Part shown: positions 6,891-14,608 of the stretch, piece after piece | How positions within the stretch are numbered: the stretch's first letter is position 1 | Layout: every line of letters begins with the position of its first letter | Source of the DNA: Halostreptopolyspora alba | GTDB taxonomy: Bacteria > Actinomycetota > Actinomycetes > Streptosporangiales > Streptosporangiaceae | Assembly: GCA_003725585.1 (NCBI GenBank) | Contig: RJMB01000035.1 | Coordinates: forward strand, 1-38,758 | Reading direction: 5' to 3' | DNA length: 38,758 nucleotides | Notes under the pieces: model-generated | Database searches by the model: none | Seen by the model: only the letters and a program-made list of their open reading frames with translations | Told to the model about the DNA's origin: nothing | Made by a program: the position numbers and the translations under genes

Positions 6891-7373
6891 ATGACCCCGG
6901 AGCAGCGCCGTCAGGTCCTCGCTGAGATCGCCCGTGAAGAGCTGCAACGTCTCGTCTACGGCGAGATCACCTGCGAGGCCGACCGGGCCAGGCTCGCCGA
7001 GCTGGCCCGCGCGGCCGGTGTGGAGCTGGACGCGGTGCTGCCCGCGAGTGGGGATCCCGGCCACGACCCCCGCACCGGGGTGGTCAACCCCCGGGCTGAC
7101 CAGCCCGACGAGGAGGAGCCCGCCCCGGAGACCGAGCCCACCGAGATCGAGGCGGAGGACCCGGACCTGGATCCGGAGGTGGTCGATCTGGTCACCGCCA
7201 TCGACGCCGCGCTGGCCGAGGCCACCACGGGCGAGCCCGTTGAGGTGCCCGCCTGGAGCCGGATGGCGCTGGCTGAGGAGGTCAGCCGGCTGGCCCAGCG
7301 CAGCCCGCGCGGTGCTCACTGCCTGGTGGGGGTGCTGGAGCACCACCAGATCCGCACCGGCGCCCTGCTGTAA
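6891..7373 (+). CDS. Acidic protein of unknown function, first gene of the transfer operon, 160 aa
   Basis: GGAGG lies five bases before the ATG at 6891, which decides against the upstream in-frame GTG (6864) and ATG (6879). Residues 1-50 form an amphipathic helix pair. Residues 60-100 are a very acidic, Pro-rich linker (DEEEPAPETEPTEIEAEDPD). Residues 100-160 are helical again. No catalytic motif is seen. As the first gene after the GntR-controlled promoter it is expected to be co-regulated with transfer. Confidence 0.75.
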   Translation: MTPEQRRQVLAEIAREELQRLVYGEITCEADRARLAELARAAGVELDAVLPASGDPGHDPRTGVVNPRADQPDEEEPAPETEPTEIEAEDPDLDPEVVDLVTAIDAALAEATTGEPVEVPAWSRMALAEEVSRLAQRSPRGAHCLVGVLEHHQIRTGALL

Positions 7374-7405
7374 CCCCTGCCGCACCCAGTTGAGAGGAGA
7401 CGAGT

Positions 7406-8173
7406 GTGCCTACCACCACCCTGTCCGCCCCCACCGAGGGCCCGCTGACCGCCGAGATCACTGCTGACCAGCTGGAGCTGGAGGTGGTCGTGGAGCCGGG
7501 TCGTACCCGCGCGGAGCTGGAGCTGACCGGGCCGGAGACCACCCTGGATGCCACGCGCTCGGAGATGAACGGCTGCTGGCGCGTCGAGGTGCCGAGCCCC
7601 GCGTGCGAGCCGGCCGTGGTTGCTGGGGGCGGCATCCAGGCGGCCCAGGTCTCCGGGGCCACCGTCGTCATCGGTGGATCGAACTCCGGCGCCATCTCGG
7701 TGGGCGCTGGCGGGAGTGTGCGGGTTAACGGGGTCACCATCACCACCGGTGAGACGAGTGAGTCGGTGCGCGCGAGGCTGCGCCTGCCCGAGGGGTGCGG
7801 GCTGCGCACCGACATCACCAACGGCCAGGTGGCCGCGCACGCCCACCTGGTGGCGGTGGATCACCGGGGCCACAACGCCGGGCTGGATCTAGCCAGCGCC
7901 GACGAGGTCGAGGCCGATGTGCACAACGGCAGCGTCGCTATCGGCCGGGCCCGCGGGGATGTGCAGATCGGCACCCACAACGGCGCGGTGCGGGTGCAGG
8001 CCACCGGGGCCCGCACCAACGTGCGCACCCACAACGGGCCCGTGGCCATCACCGCCGGTTCGGATGGGCCGATCTCGGCGAGCACGCACAACGGGCCGAT
8101 CACCGTGCACCGGGCGGGCTTCGACGCGCGGGTGCGGACCCGCACCCACAACGGCACCGAGACCGTGCGCTAA
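7406..8173 (+). CDS. DUF4097-like beta-repeat protein, 255 aa
   Basis: GTG start with GAGAGGAGA seven bases upstream. The C-terminal half has five HNG motifs at residues 173, 191, 209, 228 and 248, about one every 18-20 residues, each followed by a short strand (GSVAIG, GAVRVQ, GPVAIT, GPITVH, GTETVR). This periodicity is that of a right-handed beta-helix or DUF4097 repeat. No signal peptide or membrane segment is present, so it should be cytoplasmic. In chromosomes DUF4097 proteins often accompany membrane-stress regulators. Its presence inside a plasmid transfer operon is unusual. Its role is unknown. Confidence 0.75.
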   Translation: MPTTTLSAPTEGPLTAEITADQLELEVVVEPGRTRAELELTGPETTLDATRSEMNGCWRVEVPSPACEPAVVAGGGIQAAQVSGATVVIGGSNSGAISVGAGGSVRVNGVTITTGETSESVRARLRLPEGCGLRTDITNGQVAAHAHLVAVDHRGHNAGLDLASADEVEADVHNGSVAIGRARGDVQIGTHNGAVRVQATGARTNVRTHNGPVAITAGSDGPISASTHNGPITVHRAGFDARVRTRTHNGTETVR

Positions 8174-8222
8174 CCCCTTCTCACCCCGATTTCTGTTCGT
8201 ACCGCCCCGAGAGGAGACGACT

Positions 8223-8516
8223 GTGTCCATCACCGACCTGAGCCAGTACCGCCGCACCCGCGAGGCCGCTGAGGCGTCCTGCCCCGAGGGGTGTGGCCAC
8301 CGGCTCTACCGGCCCACTGCCGATGAGGCCGAGGTGGAGATGACCACCCACCGCATGGAGGTCCACGCCAGCCCGCAGCTGCGGGCCGCGATCGCGGCCG
8401 AGCTGGAGTCCTGGCGGGCCTGGATCGGTGAGGTGCCGAGCCGGCTGGTGTACCAGCTCGTGACCGAGCGCCTGGCGGGCCGGACGGGCTACACCACCGT
8501 CGAGGGGGTGGCCTGA
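8223..8516 (+). CDS. Small conserved-looking protein, 97 aa
   Basis: GTG start with GAGAGGAGA seven bases upstream, a leader nearly identical to that of the preceding gene. The sequence has a Cys-x3-Cys-x-His cluster (CPEGCGH) at about 20-26, then a mostly helical remainder (QLRAAIAAELESWRAWIGEVPSRLVYQLV). Its TGA overlaps the ATG of the next gene. No known family is recognised. Tight packing and matched ribosome sites place it in the transfer operon. Confidence 0.68.
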   Translation: MSITDLSQYRRTREAAEASCPEGCGHRLYRPTADEAEVEMTTHRMEVHASPQLRAAIAAELESWRAWIGEVPSRLVYQLVTERLAGRTGYTTVEGVA

Positions 8517-8674
8517 TGGATCGCGACGACTGGATTGCCGGTGGCGGCGACCCCTCCGTCGAGGAGCATCCCGACGACTGGGCCGCGATGGTGGCCGCCG
8601 AGGCATGGGAGGGCCAGACATCGGAGCGTCTGCGGCAGGTGCACGCCGAGCTGGCGGGAGAGGCCCCCCGGTGA
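8516..8674 (+). CDS. Very small acidic protein, 52 aa
   Basis: ATG overlaps the previous TGA (TGATG) and its own stop overlaps the GTG of the next gene, so it is translationally coupled on both sides. The sequence is rich in Trp, Asp and Glu (DRDDWIAGGGDPSVEEHPDDW) with a helical end (LRQVHAELAGEAP). No family is recognised. The coupling is the main evidence that it is translated. Confidence 0.6.
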   Translation: MDRDDWIAGGGDPSVEEHPDDWAAMVAAEAWEGQTSERLRQVHAELAGEAPR

Positions 8675-9186
8675 GCCCGGCCCGGTTCCTCGACCCGGAG
8701 GGCGCCCGCTACGGGCTGCCGACCTACCCGTGGGGGTGGGCGCGGGTCTATGACCCGGATCTGGCCACGCGGGACCAGCTCGCCGAGAAGGGCCTGCGGC
8801 CGGGCGGTCAGGACCCGGTGGCCCAGCTGATGTGGCGCTCACGCCGCACCGGGGCCCGGGGTGGCGGGGTGCGCACCGCGTGGCTGTACCGCATCAGCCT
8901 CGCGGCACCGAAGCGGACGATGACGCCGGCACGGCGCCGTTCGATCGCGGCCGCGCTGCGGGCGCGACGCCGCTGTGCCACGTGCGAGCGGGTGTATCGC
9001 TACTGCATCCCCACCTCGCTGGGCGAATGCCCGAACTGCTTTTACGACACCGAGCCCGAGCAGTGGGAACTCGATGACGACATTGACCTGGAGATGCGCC
9101 ATGAAGTGGAAGCTCTGGAAGAGGAAGGAGGCGCCCCCGGACGTGCCGGGGACGCCTGCCGGCGAGGGGGCCACCTCGCCGGCTGA
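8671..9186 (+). CDS. RRQRL-motif-like zinc-binding protein, 171 aa
   Basis: GTG start, coupled to the upstream stop. It contains the actinobacterial plasmid/ICE family landmarks: YGLPTYPWGWA at the start, DQLAEKGLRPGGQDP, an Arg-rich MWRSRRTGARGG, LYRISLAAPKR, and a zinc-ribbon-like pair of Cys pairs (CATC at about 111-114 and CPNC near 129). The C terminus is acidic and overlaps the next gene by 86 bases. Members occur next to transfer genes and are presumed nucleic-acid-associated; no activity is established to my knowledge. Confidence 0.8.
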   Translation: MSPARFLDPEGARYGLPTYPWGWARVYDPDLATRDQLAEKGLRPGGQDPVAQLMWRSRRTGARGGGVRTAWLYRISLAAPKRTMTPARRRSIAAALRARRRCATCERVYRYCIPTSLGECPNCFYDTEPEQWELDDDIDLEMRHEVEALEEEGGAPGRAGDACRRGGHLAG

Positions 9187-10696
9187 GCCGGTGGCAGAGC
9201 CGACCCCTGGCGAGGATGTGGTTGACGCCTACCTCGCCGGGGTTGAGGAAGCCGATTCCTTGGCCGCTACCGACACGACGAACGTTACCGCGCGCACGAA
9301 CCCGCGAACCTTGCAGCACCAGATGGCCTCCCAGGATGCGCTGCATCGGGAGTTGATCGACCTGGAGGATGCTCGGGCGCGGCTGTCGGCGACGCGTGAG
9401 CACGAGCGCGAGTTGGAGCGGGCCCGCCGCGAGCAGCGCTGGGCCCAGGCCCGAGATGAGCGTGAGGATCGGGCGATCCGTGAGGCCACGGCTGATGCCA
9501 CGGAGGCCGCCGAGGACCTGGCCGCGATTCGGGGCTGGGAGCGCGAGGAGTCCCCAGCCACCGCTGCCCGGCGGGTCTCCCGGGCCCGCACCCGGTGGGC
9601 CCGGGAGTTTCTGGCGTTCTCGGTGGTGGCCTCGGCGGTCTCGGCGCTGGGTTTGGCCAGCCTGGTCATGGCGGCCATGGGGGCTGGCCTGTGGGCCGCT
9701 GTGGCCACGGGCGTGGCGGTGGAGACGGTACTGACCGTGCTGGTGACCCGCATCATCGCCTTCCAGGCCCACCTGGACACCAACCGCAAGGGCGAACGCC
9801 CCAAGGAAGGGCTGCGCGGTGAGGTCTATCCCTGGGTGCTGATGGTGGGCCTGCTGAGCATCAGCGTGGCGCTCAACGGTGCCGGGCTGGTCGTGGGCAC
9901 CGGGCTGTATGGCGTGGTGGGCATGGTCGGCGCGGTGGTGGCCGCGCTGTGCGCGGGCATGGCCTGGGTGTCCTCGAACGCGGCGGCCGATGTGATCGCG
10001 GTCAACGTGGAAGCGTTCCAAGGCAGCGAGTGGAAGAAGCACCGCGCCGAGCTGCACCAGCGCGCCGCGGGAGGCGACATCCCCCACCCGGAGACCTCGG
10101 AGTCCTTGGCTGAGGGCGGCCAGGAGGGTGACACGCCAGCGGCGGCGCTCGATGCGGACGCCCTCGCCGAGCAGACCGCCCAGATCGTGGCCCAGCGGGT
10201 CATGGCCCACCTCACCGGAGGCACTGCCTCTCCGGATCCTTCTCAGGATCCGGAGTTGGCCCCGCAGGACCAGGAGTTCTTCGCCGGCCTCGATGCGCAG
10301 ATGCGCGAGGCCGAGTGGGGCCCCTCGGGTGGTGGCACGGCCGTGGTCGAGGGGGGTGAACTCGGGGGTGAACACCCCGGATCAGAGCCCCATGTTCACC
10401 GGGGGGTGAACGCAGAACCCAGCAGCCCAAACGGGCCTTCGATCCCGGGGGTGAACGCTGGCGGGCCCGCCTCAGCATTCACCTCCTCCCAGGAGGCGTT
10501 CACCCGGGGCCGCACCCAGGCCAACACCGCTCGCGCCCAGCGGGCCCAGCGGCGCATCGCTGAGGCGATCGCCGCGCTGGAGGCCGAGGGTGCCGAGCCC
10601 ACCATCAGCGCGGTGCGCAAGCACACCGGGATGCACCTGAACACGATCCGCCGGCACTGGCAGGCCGTGGTGACCAACCCCGACCCGAAGGAGTGA
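9101..10696 (+). CDS. Membrane-anchored protein with C-terminal HTH (Spd-like), 531 aa
   Basis: GGAG precedes the ATG at 9101. Residues 1-75 are an acidic linker. Residues 80-150 are a long charged coiled coil (Glu/Arg-rich). Residues about 165-290 hold roughly four membrane segments (FLAFSVVASAVSALGLASLV, then AAVATGVAVETVLTVLV, and so on). After a long linker, residues 485-531 form a helix-turn-helix (AIAALEAEGAEPTISAVRKHTGMHLNTIRRHW). A membrane protein ending in a DNA-binding domain, next to a TraB-like pump, suggests it links plasmid DNA to the transfer site or septal membrane. The linker region contains the GGGGTGAAC repeat cluster. The DUF2637-HTH protein at 18703-20073 has an analogous plan. 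Confidence 0.75.
   Translation: MKWKLWKRKEAPPDVPGTPAGEGATSPAEPVAEPTPGEDVVDAYLAGVEEADSLAATDTTNVTARTNPRTLQHQMASQDALHRELIDLEDARARLSATREHERELERARREQRWAQARDEREDRAIREATADATEAAEDLAAIRGWEREESPATAARRVSRARTRWAREFLAFSVVASAVSALGLASLVMAAMGAGLWAAVATGVAVETVLTVLVTRIIAFQAHLDTNRKGERPKEGLRGEVYPWVLMVGLLSISVALNGAGLVVGTGLYGVVGMVGAVVAALCAGMAWVSSNAAADVIAVNVEAFQGSEWKKHRAELHQRAAGGDIPHPETSESLAEGGQEGDTPAAALDADALAEQTAQIVAQRVMAHLTGGTASPDPSQDPELAPQDQEFFAGLDAQMREAEWGPSGGGTAVVEGGELGGEHPGSEPHVHRGVNAEPSSPNGPSIPGVNAGGPASAFTSSQEAFTRGRTQANTARAQRAQRRIAEAIAALEAEGAEPTISAVRKHTGMHLNTIRRHWQAVVTNPDPKE
10353..10505. repeat. Five GGGGTGAAC motifs in 150 bp; candidate clt/TRS site
   Basis: GGGGTGAAC occurs at 10353, 10365, 10403 and 10448, and its core reverse complement GTTCACCC at 10498. 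At 10394-10411 two copies face each other as GTTCACC-GGGG-GGTGAAC. Within the host gene the motif is read as GGT-GAA-C in the first two copies but GGG-GTG-AAC in the next two, so protein conservation cannot explain it. TraB-type translocases bind short direct repeats (TRS, 8-mers) at clt through a C-terminal winged helix, and this cluster lies just upstream of the traB-like gene. Confidence 0.62.
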
Positions 10697-10699
10697 ACG

Positions 10700-11131
10700 A
10701 TGTACCTGTTCCTGGCGGTTGCCTGCTTCGTGCTGGCGCACTGGGCCGACGGAAAGATCACGAAGTTGTGGTGGATCCCCCTGGGGGTGGGGGTCATCGG
10801 CTCGATGCTGCTGTATGCCTCCTCGGCCTCCACCACCGTGCAGGGGTGGTTGGACGTGCCCATCGGGTGGCTCGGCGACATCGTCTCCGGGGTGTTCGGC
10901 GAGCAGTTGCCGACGATGGTGGTCTACGGCGTGCTCGCCGCGGGGCTGTTGCTGATCACCATCGCTGACCTGGTCAAAGACCACAGCTATAACTCTCGCG
11001 CGCGGATGGCGCTGGTGGGCGCGCCGATTCTGGCCCACGGCGCCGGCGGGTGGGTCGGCGACACGATCGCCGCCATCCACGGCAGTGGCGCCGAGGCCGC
11101 CATGAGCCTCGTCAACGGCATGTTCGGCTAA
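10700..11131 (+). CDS. Small polytopic membrane protein, 143 aa
   Basis: GAAGGAG lies seven bases before the ATG. Hydrophobic segments at about 2-16, 22-45, 70-92 and 103-122 suggest three or four membrane passes. No motif of known function is seen. It is placed between the membrane-HTH protein and the TraB-like pump, where Streptomyces plasmids carry spd genes for intramycelial spread. That role is inferred from position only. Confidence 0.72.
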   Translation: MYLFLAVACFVLAHWADGKITKLWWIPLGVGVIGSMLLYASSASTTVQGWLDVPIGWLGDIVSGVFGEQLPTMVVYGVLAAGLLLITIADLVKDHSYNSRARMALVGAPILAHGAGGWVGDTIAAIHGSGAEAAMSLVNGMFG

Positions 11132-11141
11132 GGGGGAGCCA

Positions 11142-13097
11142 GTGACAGCACCGCAGGAACACGAGCAGCAGGAGCGGCGTCGTCACCTGGCGGCGGTGCC
11201 CGAGGCCGGGCCCGAGCCCGGCGCCCAGCCCACGGTGCGCACGGTGCCGGGCCACGTCGTGGGCACCAGCGCCGCGTCGGGCTGGGCGGGTGCGGCGGGG
11301 CGGCGTCTGGGCGCGCTATTGCGGGCGGGGCTGGCCCGCCATGCCGCATTGGCGCGCGACTGGATTGCCGATAACGAGGTGGAGCACCGCGCCCGGCTGG
11401 CGGCCCGCAGGAGGATCACCCGTGACCGGGTGCATGCCGAGAAGCGCCAGGCCAAGGGCAAAACCGAGGCGCAAAAGGCCGATGCGGAGGTGCAGCTGGC
11501 CCGGGCCCAGCGGGAACCGGGCGAGATCGAGGTGACCGCCCGTATGGCGGGTATCCGTAGCATGCGCGCGGCGGTGTGCGCGGCCGTGCCCACCGGGGTG
11601 GTGGCCGGTCCGGTCTATCTCACCCTGGCCCAGGGGGAGTGGGCCACACTGCTGGCCTGGCCTGCGGTGGCGGGCTATCTGGCGGTCCAGGAGTGGGCGG
11701 CAGGCACCCCGACCGGCGGCGCAGTGGCGCCGGGATCGGCGCCGGTGGCGCATGCTGCACCCTCCCAGGCCCACCCTCCCGAGGCCCCGGTGTCGACCGG
11801 GGCCGGACCGAGCGTTCTGGACCCCGACCCCGAGCCCGAGGCGGGGCAGGATCCGCCCGTGGTGGCGCGCAGCGAGTCCGAGCAGCGGGTACTGGCCCGC
11901 CTGCGACGGTGGGCCGAGTCCGCCGCCGAGCGCAACATGCGCGGTGTGCAGGCGGGTGAGCCCGTGCTGGATGAGCTGGGGATCTGGGTGCGGCTGCACC
12001 TGTCGGGCCGCTGGACCCCCGACCGGGTGCGCAAGCACGAGGACCAGCTCCGCTCCATGCTGGGGGTGGCCACCCGCACCCGCACCCAGCTGCTGGCTGG
12101 TGCGGCCGACGACGACATGGTGCTGCGCATCCGCACTCGCAGCAGAGACCTGGACACCACCTGGAGCCCGACCAGCCACGGGCTCGGGCTCGACACCGAC
12201 ACCGGTGAGCCCGTCGATATCAGTGACGCGGACCGGATGCTGGTGTGTGGGGCCTCCGGCTCCGGCAAATCCTGGGCGCTGCGCCCGCTGATGGCGCGCA
12301 CGGTGCGCACGCATCATGATCACCTGATCTATCTGGACGCCAAGGGCGAGGAGGGCCGGTTGTGGCGCGGCCGCGCCCGGGTGGCCACCTCACCCGCGGA
12401 GATCGATCAGGTGGTGTCCGAGCTGCATCACGAGATGGTCCGGCGTGGCCAGGCCATGGTCGGCACCACGTGGCAGGGGCCGCGGCTGGTGGTCGTAGTG
12501 GATGAGGGCCGGGTCGTCCTCAGCAACTGCGAGAAGGCGACCATCCAGGCGTTGATCGACATCTCCGCCATGGGCCGCTCGCGCGGCATCGTGTTGCGAT
12601 GGTGCACCCAGTACCCCACCACCAGCGGCGAGCAACCCGGGGTGCACAAGCAGATCCTGCCCAACGTGGATCAACAGCTGTGCCTTCGGGTGCGCTCAGC
12701 CATCCACGCCCGGGTGGGGCTCGGAGACGAGTACGCCCACTACAAGCCCCAAGAGATCCCGACCGAGGCCCAGGGGGCGGCCTACCTGGCCGGATACGGG
12801 CCCACCCTCATCCAGGGGTGGCGGCTCGACGACACTGCGGTTGCCGAGTTGCCCGAGCGCGACCCGTGGCACTACGGCCAGGACGACGCCGACGTCGAGG
12901 AGGAGGACGACTGGATCGGGGCCCAGCACGCCGTGACGGCGGCGCTGCGCGACGCCGGCGGCCAGGCCAGCCAGAGCGCGCTGGTGGAGGCCACCGGCTA
13001 CTCGCCCAGCGCGGTCAAGCAAGCGCTGAAGGAGCTGAAAGGGGCGGGCCGCGTCACCAAGGGCGAGAGCCACCGCGCCCCGTGGCGGCTGCTGTGA
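11142..13097 (+). CDS. traB: FtsK/SpoIIIE-type DNA translocase, TraB-like, 651 aa
   Basis: GTG start. Residues 80-130 are a basic coiled coil. Residues about 140-186 hold two membrane segments. The ATPase has Walker A GASGSGKS at 370-377 and Walker B RLVVVVDEG at 448-456, with downstream SAMGRSRGIVLRWCTQYPTT typical of FtsK/Tra motors. The last 65 residues are a winged helix (ALVEATGYSPSAVKQALKELKGAGRVT), the position of the TRS-binding domain in TraB of Streptomyces plasmids. Such pumps move double-stranded plasmid DNA between hyphae as membrane hexamers without a relaxase. It is the last gene of the GntR-controlled operon. Confidence 0.88.
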   Translation: MTAPQEHEQQERRRHLAAVPEAGPEPGAQPTVRTVPGHVVGTSAASGWAGAAGRRLGALLRAGLARHAALARDWIADNEVEHRARLAARRRITRDRVHAEKRQAKGKTEAQKADAEVQLARAQREPGEIEVTARMAGIRSMRAAVCAAVPTGVVAGPVYLTLAQGEWATLLAWPAVAGYLAVQEWAAGTPTGGAVAPGSAPVAHAAPSQAHPPEAPVSTGAGPSVLDPDPEPEAGQDPPVVARSESEQRVLARLRRWAESAAERNMRGVQAGEPVLDELGIWVRLHLSGRWTPDRVRKHEDQLRSMLGVATRTRTQLLAGAADDDMVLRIRTRSRDLDTTWSPTSHGLGLDTDTGEPVDISDADRMLVCGASGSGKSWALRPLMARTVRTHHDHLIYLDAKGEEGRLWRGRARVATSPAEIDQVVSELHHEMVRRGQAMVGTTWQGPRLVVVVDEGRVVLSNCEKATIQALIDISAMGRSRGIVLRWCTQYPTTSGEQPGVHKQILPNVDQQLCLRVRSAIHARVGLGDEYAHYKPQEIPTEAQGAAYLAGYGPTLIQGWRLDDTAVAELPERDPWHYGQDDADVEEEDDWIGAQHAVTAALRDAGGQASQSALVEATGYSPSAVKQALKELKGAGRVTKGESHRAPWRLL

Positions 13098-13520
13098 GTA
13101 GCCACAGAACCACTTCGGCCACTCGGGCCCCCACGCCAGGGGGTGTAATCCCGTGCGCTGGGCAATGCCCGGAGTGGCTGGAGTGGCTGGAGTACTGGCC
13201 AATGGTGTCATCCCAGGGCACAGCGCTACGCGGGGCCACTCCGGACACCGGCCACTGGCCGGAGCACTGGCCGAAGCGCCAGTACCCAAATCCCCTGGCT
13301 GTGGCCCAGTGTGGCGCGTGTGCGTCCCACGATCGGCCACTCCGGCCAGTGGGCCCACTGGCCGAAGCATCAGACACACACCGTGACACACGGAGGGTGC
13401 CTCTGCTGCCCGCCCCCGGGCGGGTGGCGGGGGGACCACCCGGTCCGACATGACAGAGCCCCGACCGACCATCTGCCAAGACCCCGGTCGGGGCGCACCC
13501 ACAGAAAGGATGCGTCCTCG
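13098..13520. other. Non-coding region after traB with CACTGGCC/CACTCCGG repeats; second clt candidate
   Basis: No convincing gene is seen. From 13170 to 13367 short GC motifs recur: CACTGGCC at 13253, 13265 and 13356, each followed by G-R-A-G; GCCACTCCGG at 13236 and 13336 and inverted at 13170. The pair at 13253 and 13265 is a 12-bp direct repeat. In several Streptomyces plasmids clt lies close to tra, so this could be the TraB recognition site or another centromere-like element. A duplicated hairpin follows at 13396-13446. Confidence 0.6.
13396..13446 (+). repeat. Duplicated hairpin element, copy 1
   Basis: Starts GGTGCCTCTGC, contains the hairpin CCCGCC/GGCGGG, then GGGGGG and a second hairpin GGACC-ACCC-GGTCC. 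A near-identical copy lies at 14532-14583. Each sits in the leader of a small-protein gene. Possible roles are RNA leader, processing site or protein-binding site. Confidence 0.5.
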
Positions 13521-13655
13521 ATGCTACGAGCACTGCTCACCCCGATCATCCACGCCGCCCCCACCTGCTGTGGCCAGCCCATGACCCCCGGCACCGGCAT
13601 CGGCGCCCATGGGGGCTGGATCTGCCAGGTGAACCCCCAGCACGTGAAGGGGTGA
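13521..13655 (+). CDS. Small Cys-containing protein, 44 aa
   Basis: AGAAAGGA lies ten bases upstream of the ATG. The sequence begins with a hydrophobic MLRALLTPIIHAA, followed by CCGQPM, Gly-rich turns, and WICQVNPQH. The Cys-Cys-Gly and later Cys could form a small metal site. It is followed after five bases by another Cys-rich mini-gene. Too short for a family call. Confidence 0.5.
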   Translation: MLRALLTPIIHAAPTCCGQPMTPGTGIGAHGGWICQVNPQHVKG

Positions 13656-13660
13656 GGGCC

Positions 13661-13747
13661 ATGCGCTGCACCTACTGCCCGGGTGAGGCCATCACCTACA
13701 TCTACCCCGACGGGCTGGCCACCCCGGTGTGCGGCACCCACTGCTGA
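13661..13747 (+). CDS. Mini zinc-knuckle protein, 28 aa
   Basis: ATG follows GTGAGGGCC, a fair ribosome site. The 28 residues carry C3-x2-C6 and C24-x3-C28 (MRCTYCPGE and VCGTHC), a complete four-ligand zinc site with a Tyr/Asp-rich spacer between. Only five bases separate it from the preceding stop. It is a very short but chemically sensible product; translation is inferred. Confidence 0.5.
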   Translation: MRCTYCPGEAITYIYPDGLATPVCGTHC

Positions 13748-13812
13748 CAGCACAGGACCCCGCGGGGCCGTCCCAGGTGGGGCGGCCCCGACACGTACCA
13801 CCGGAGGAGCCC

Positions 13813-13893
13813 ATGGCGATCTACACCCGCACGCGTGAGCTACCCACCGAACTGCCCCCGGGGTGGCGCCGCCTGGCGGCGGCCGCCGGATAA
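13813..13893 (+). CDS. Micro-ORF with strong ribosome site, 26 aa
   Basis: GGAGGAG lies five bases before the ATG. The product is basic at the start and ends in an amphipathic WRRLAAAAG. Followed by a hairpin at 13917-13941. It could be a leader peptide for the DUF3307-like gene downstream or a real peptide. Low certainty. Confidence 0.4.
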   Translation: MAIYTRTRELPTELPPGWRRLAAAAG

Positions 13894-13916
13894 CCCCTCC
13901 CTCGCACAGAAAACAA

Positions 13917-13941
13917 GCGGAGCCGGAGCGGGCGGCTCCGC
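13917..13941 (+). terminator. Hairpin between micro-ORF and DUF3307-like gene
   Basis: GCGGAGCCG and CGGCTCCGC form a perfect 9-bp stem with a 7-base loop. No T run follows, so it is only possibly a terminator or attenuator. Confidence 0.4.
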
Positions 13942-13978
13942 ACTCCCCCGAACCGTGAGGAACCGAAGGAGTCACTTC

Positions 13979-14524
13979 ATGATGGCCGATCCGATCACCG
14001 CCGCCCTGCACGGGCTCGCCCTCTACGCCGGGCACCACGTGGGCGATTACTGGATCCAGACCGACCACCAAGCCCAAACCAAGGGCGAGTGCTCCCATCA
14101 GGGGCGGCTGGCCTGTGCGGGCCATGTCGCCACGCTGACCGCTACCCAGCTCGTCATGGTGACCCTGGTCGCGTGGGCGACCGGGCTGGCCATTGACCCG
14201 AGGGCGGTCGTACTCGGGCTGATGGTCAACGCCGTCAGCCACTACTGGGCTGACCGCAGGCGAACCCTGCGTGGCCTGGTCCTAGCGCTGGATCCGGTGA
14301 CCGGCAAGCGCGGCTTCTACGAGAACGCGCCGGGTGCCCCGCTGCAGCTCGACCAGGCGTTCCACATCGGCTGGATCATCCCGGTCGCGCTGATCACCGC
14401 CGCCCCGGCGGTGCTGGCCCTGCAGCTCACCGGCGGCGCACTCCTGGTCCTCCTCGCCTGCGCTGTCGCCTCCCACATGGCCCGGCGTGCCGAACGCCGC
14501 CAGGAGCACGCGGTCGCGGCCTGA
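13979..14524 (+). CDS. DUF3307-like membrane protein, 181 aa
   Basis: GAAGGAG precedes two adjacent ATGs (13979 and 13982). Landmarks of the family are visible: HHVGDYWIQTDHQAQTKG at residues 19-36, CAGHVATLTATQ, VSHYWADRRRTLRGL, GKRGFYENAPG, and LDQAFHIGWI near 120. Several hydrophobic helices follow. The family is frequent on actinobacterial plasmids and ICEs, with no function known to me. A second copy of the GGTGCCTCTGC hairpin follows this gene. Confidence 0.8.
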   Translation: MMADPITAALHGLALYAGHHVGDYWIQTDHQAQTKGECSHQGRLACAGHVATLTATQLVMVTLVAWATGLAIDPRAVVLGLMVNAVSHYWADRRRTLRGLVLALDPVTGKRGFYENAPGAPLQLDQAFHIGWIIPVALITAAPAVLALQLTGGALLVLLACAVASHMARRAERRQEHAVAA

Positions 14525-14531
14525 ACCGGAT

Positions 14532-14583
14532 GGTGCCTCTGCCCCCCGCCCCCGTGGCGGGCGGCGGGGGGACCAGCCGGTCC
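14532..14583 (+). repeat. Duplicated hairpin element, copy 2
   Basis: Matches 13396-13446 over about 50 bases, with compensating differences (GGACC-AGCC-GGTCC hairpin retained). It lies between the DUF3307-like gene and the 63-residue gene at 14609. Confidence 0.5.
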
Positions 14584-14608
14584 AGCCCCAACTGTGGAGG
14601 AGGAGCCC

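Noticed and set aside
8894-10375. Long minus-strand open frame opposite the membrane-HTH gene
   Set aside because: Composition (Arg/Gly/His-rich) is the usual antisense shadow of GC-rich coding DNA; the plus strand has domains and ribosome sites.
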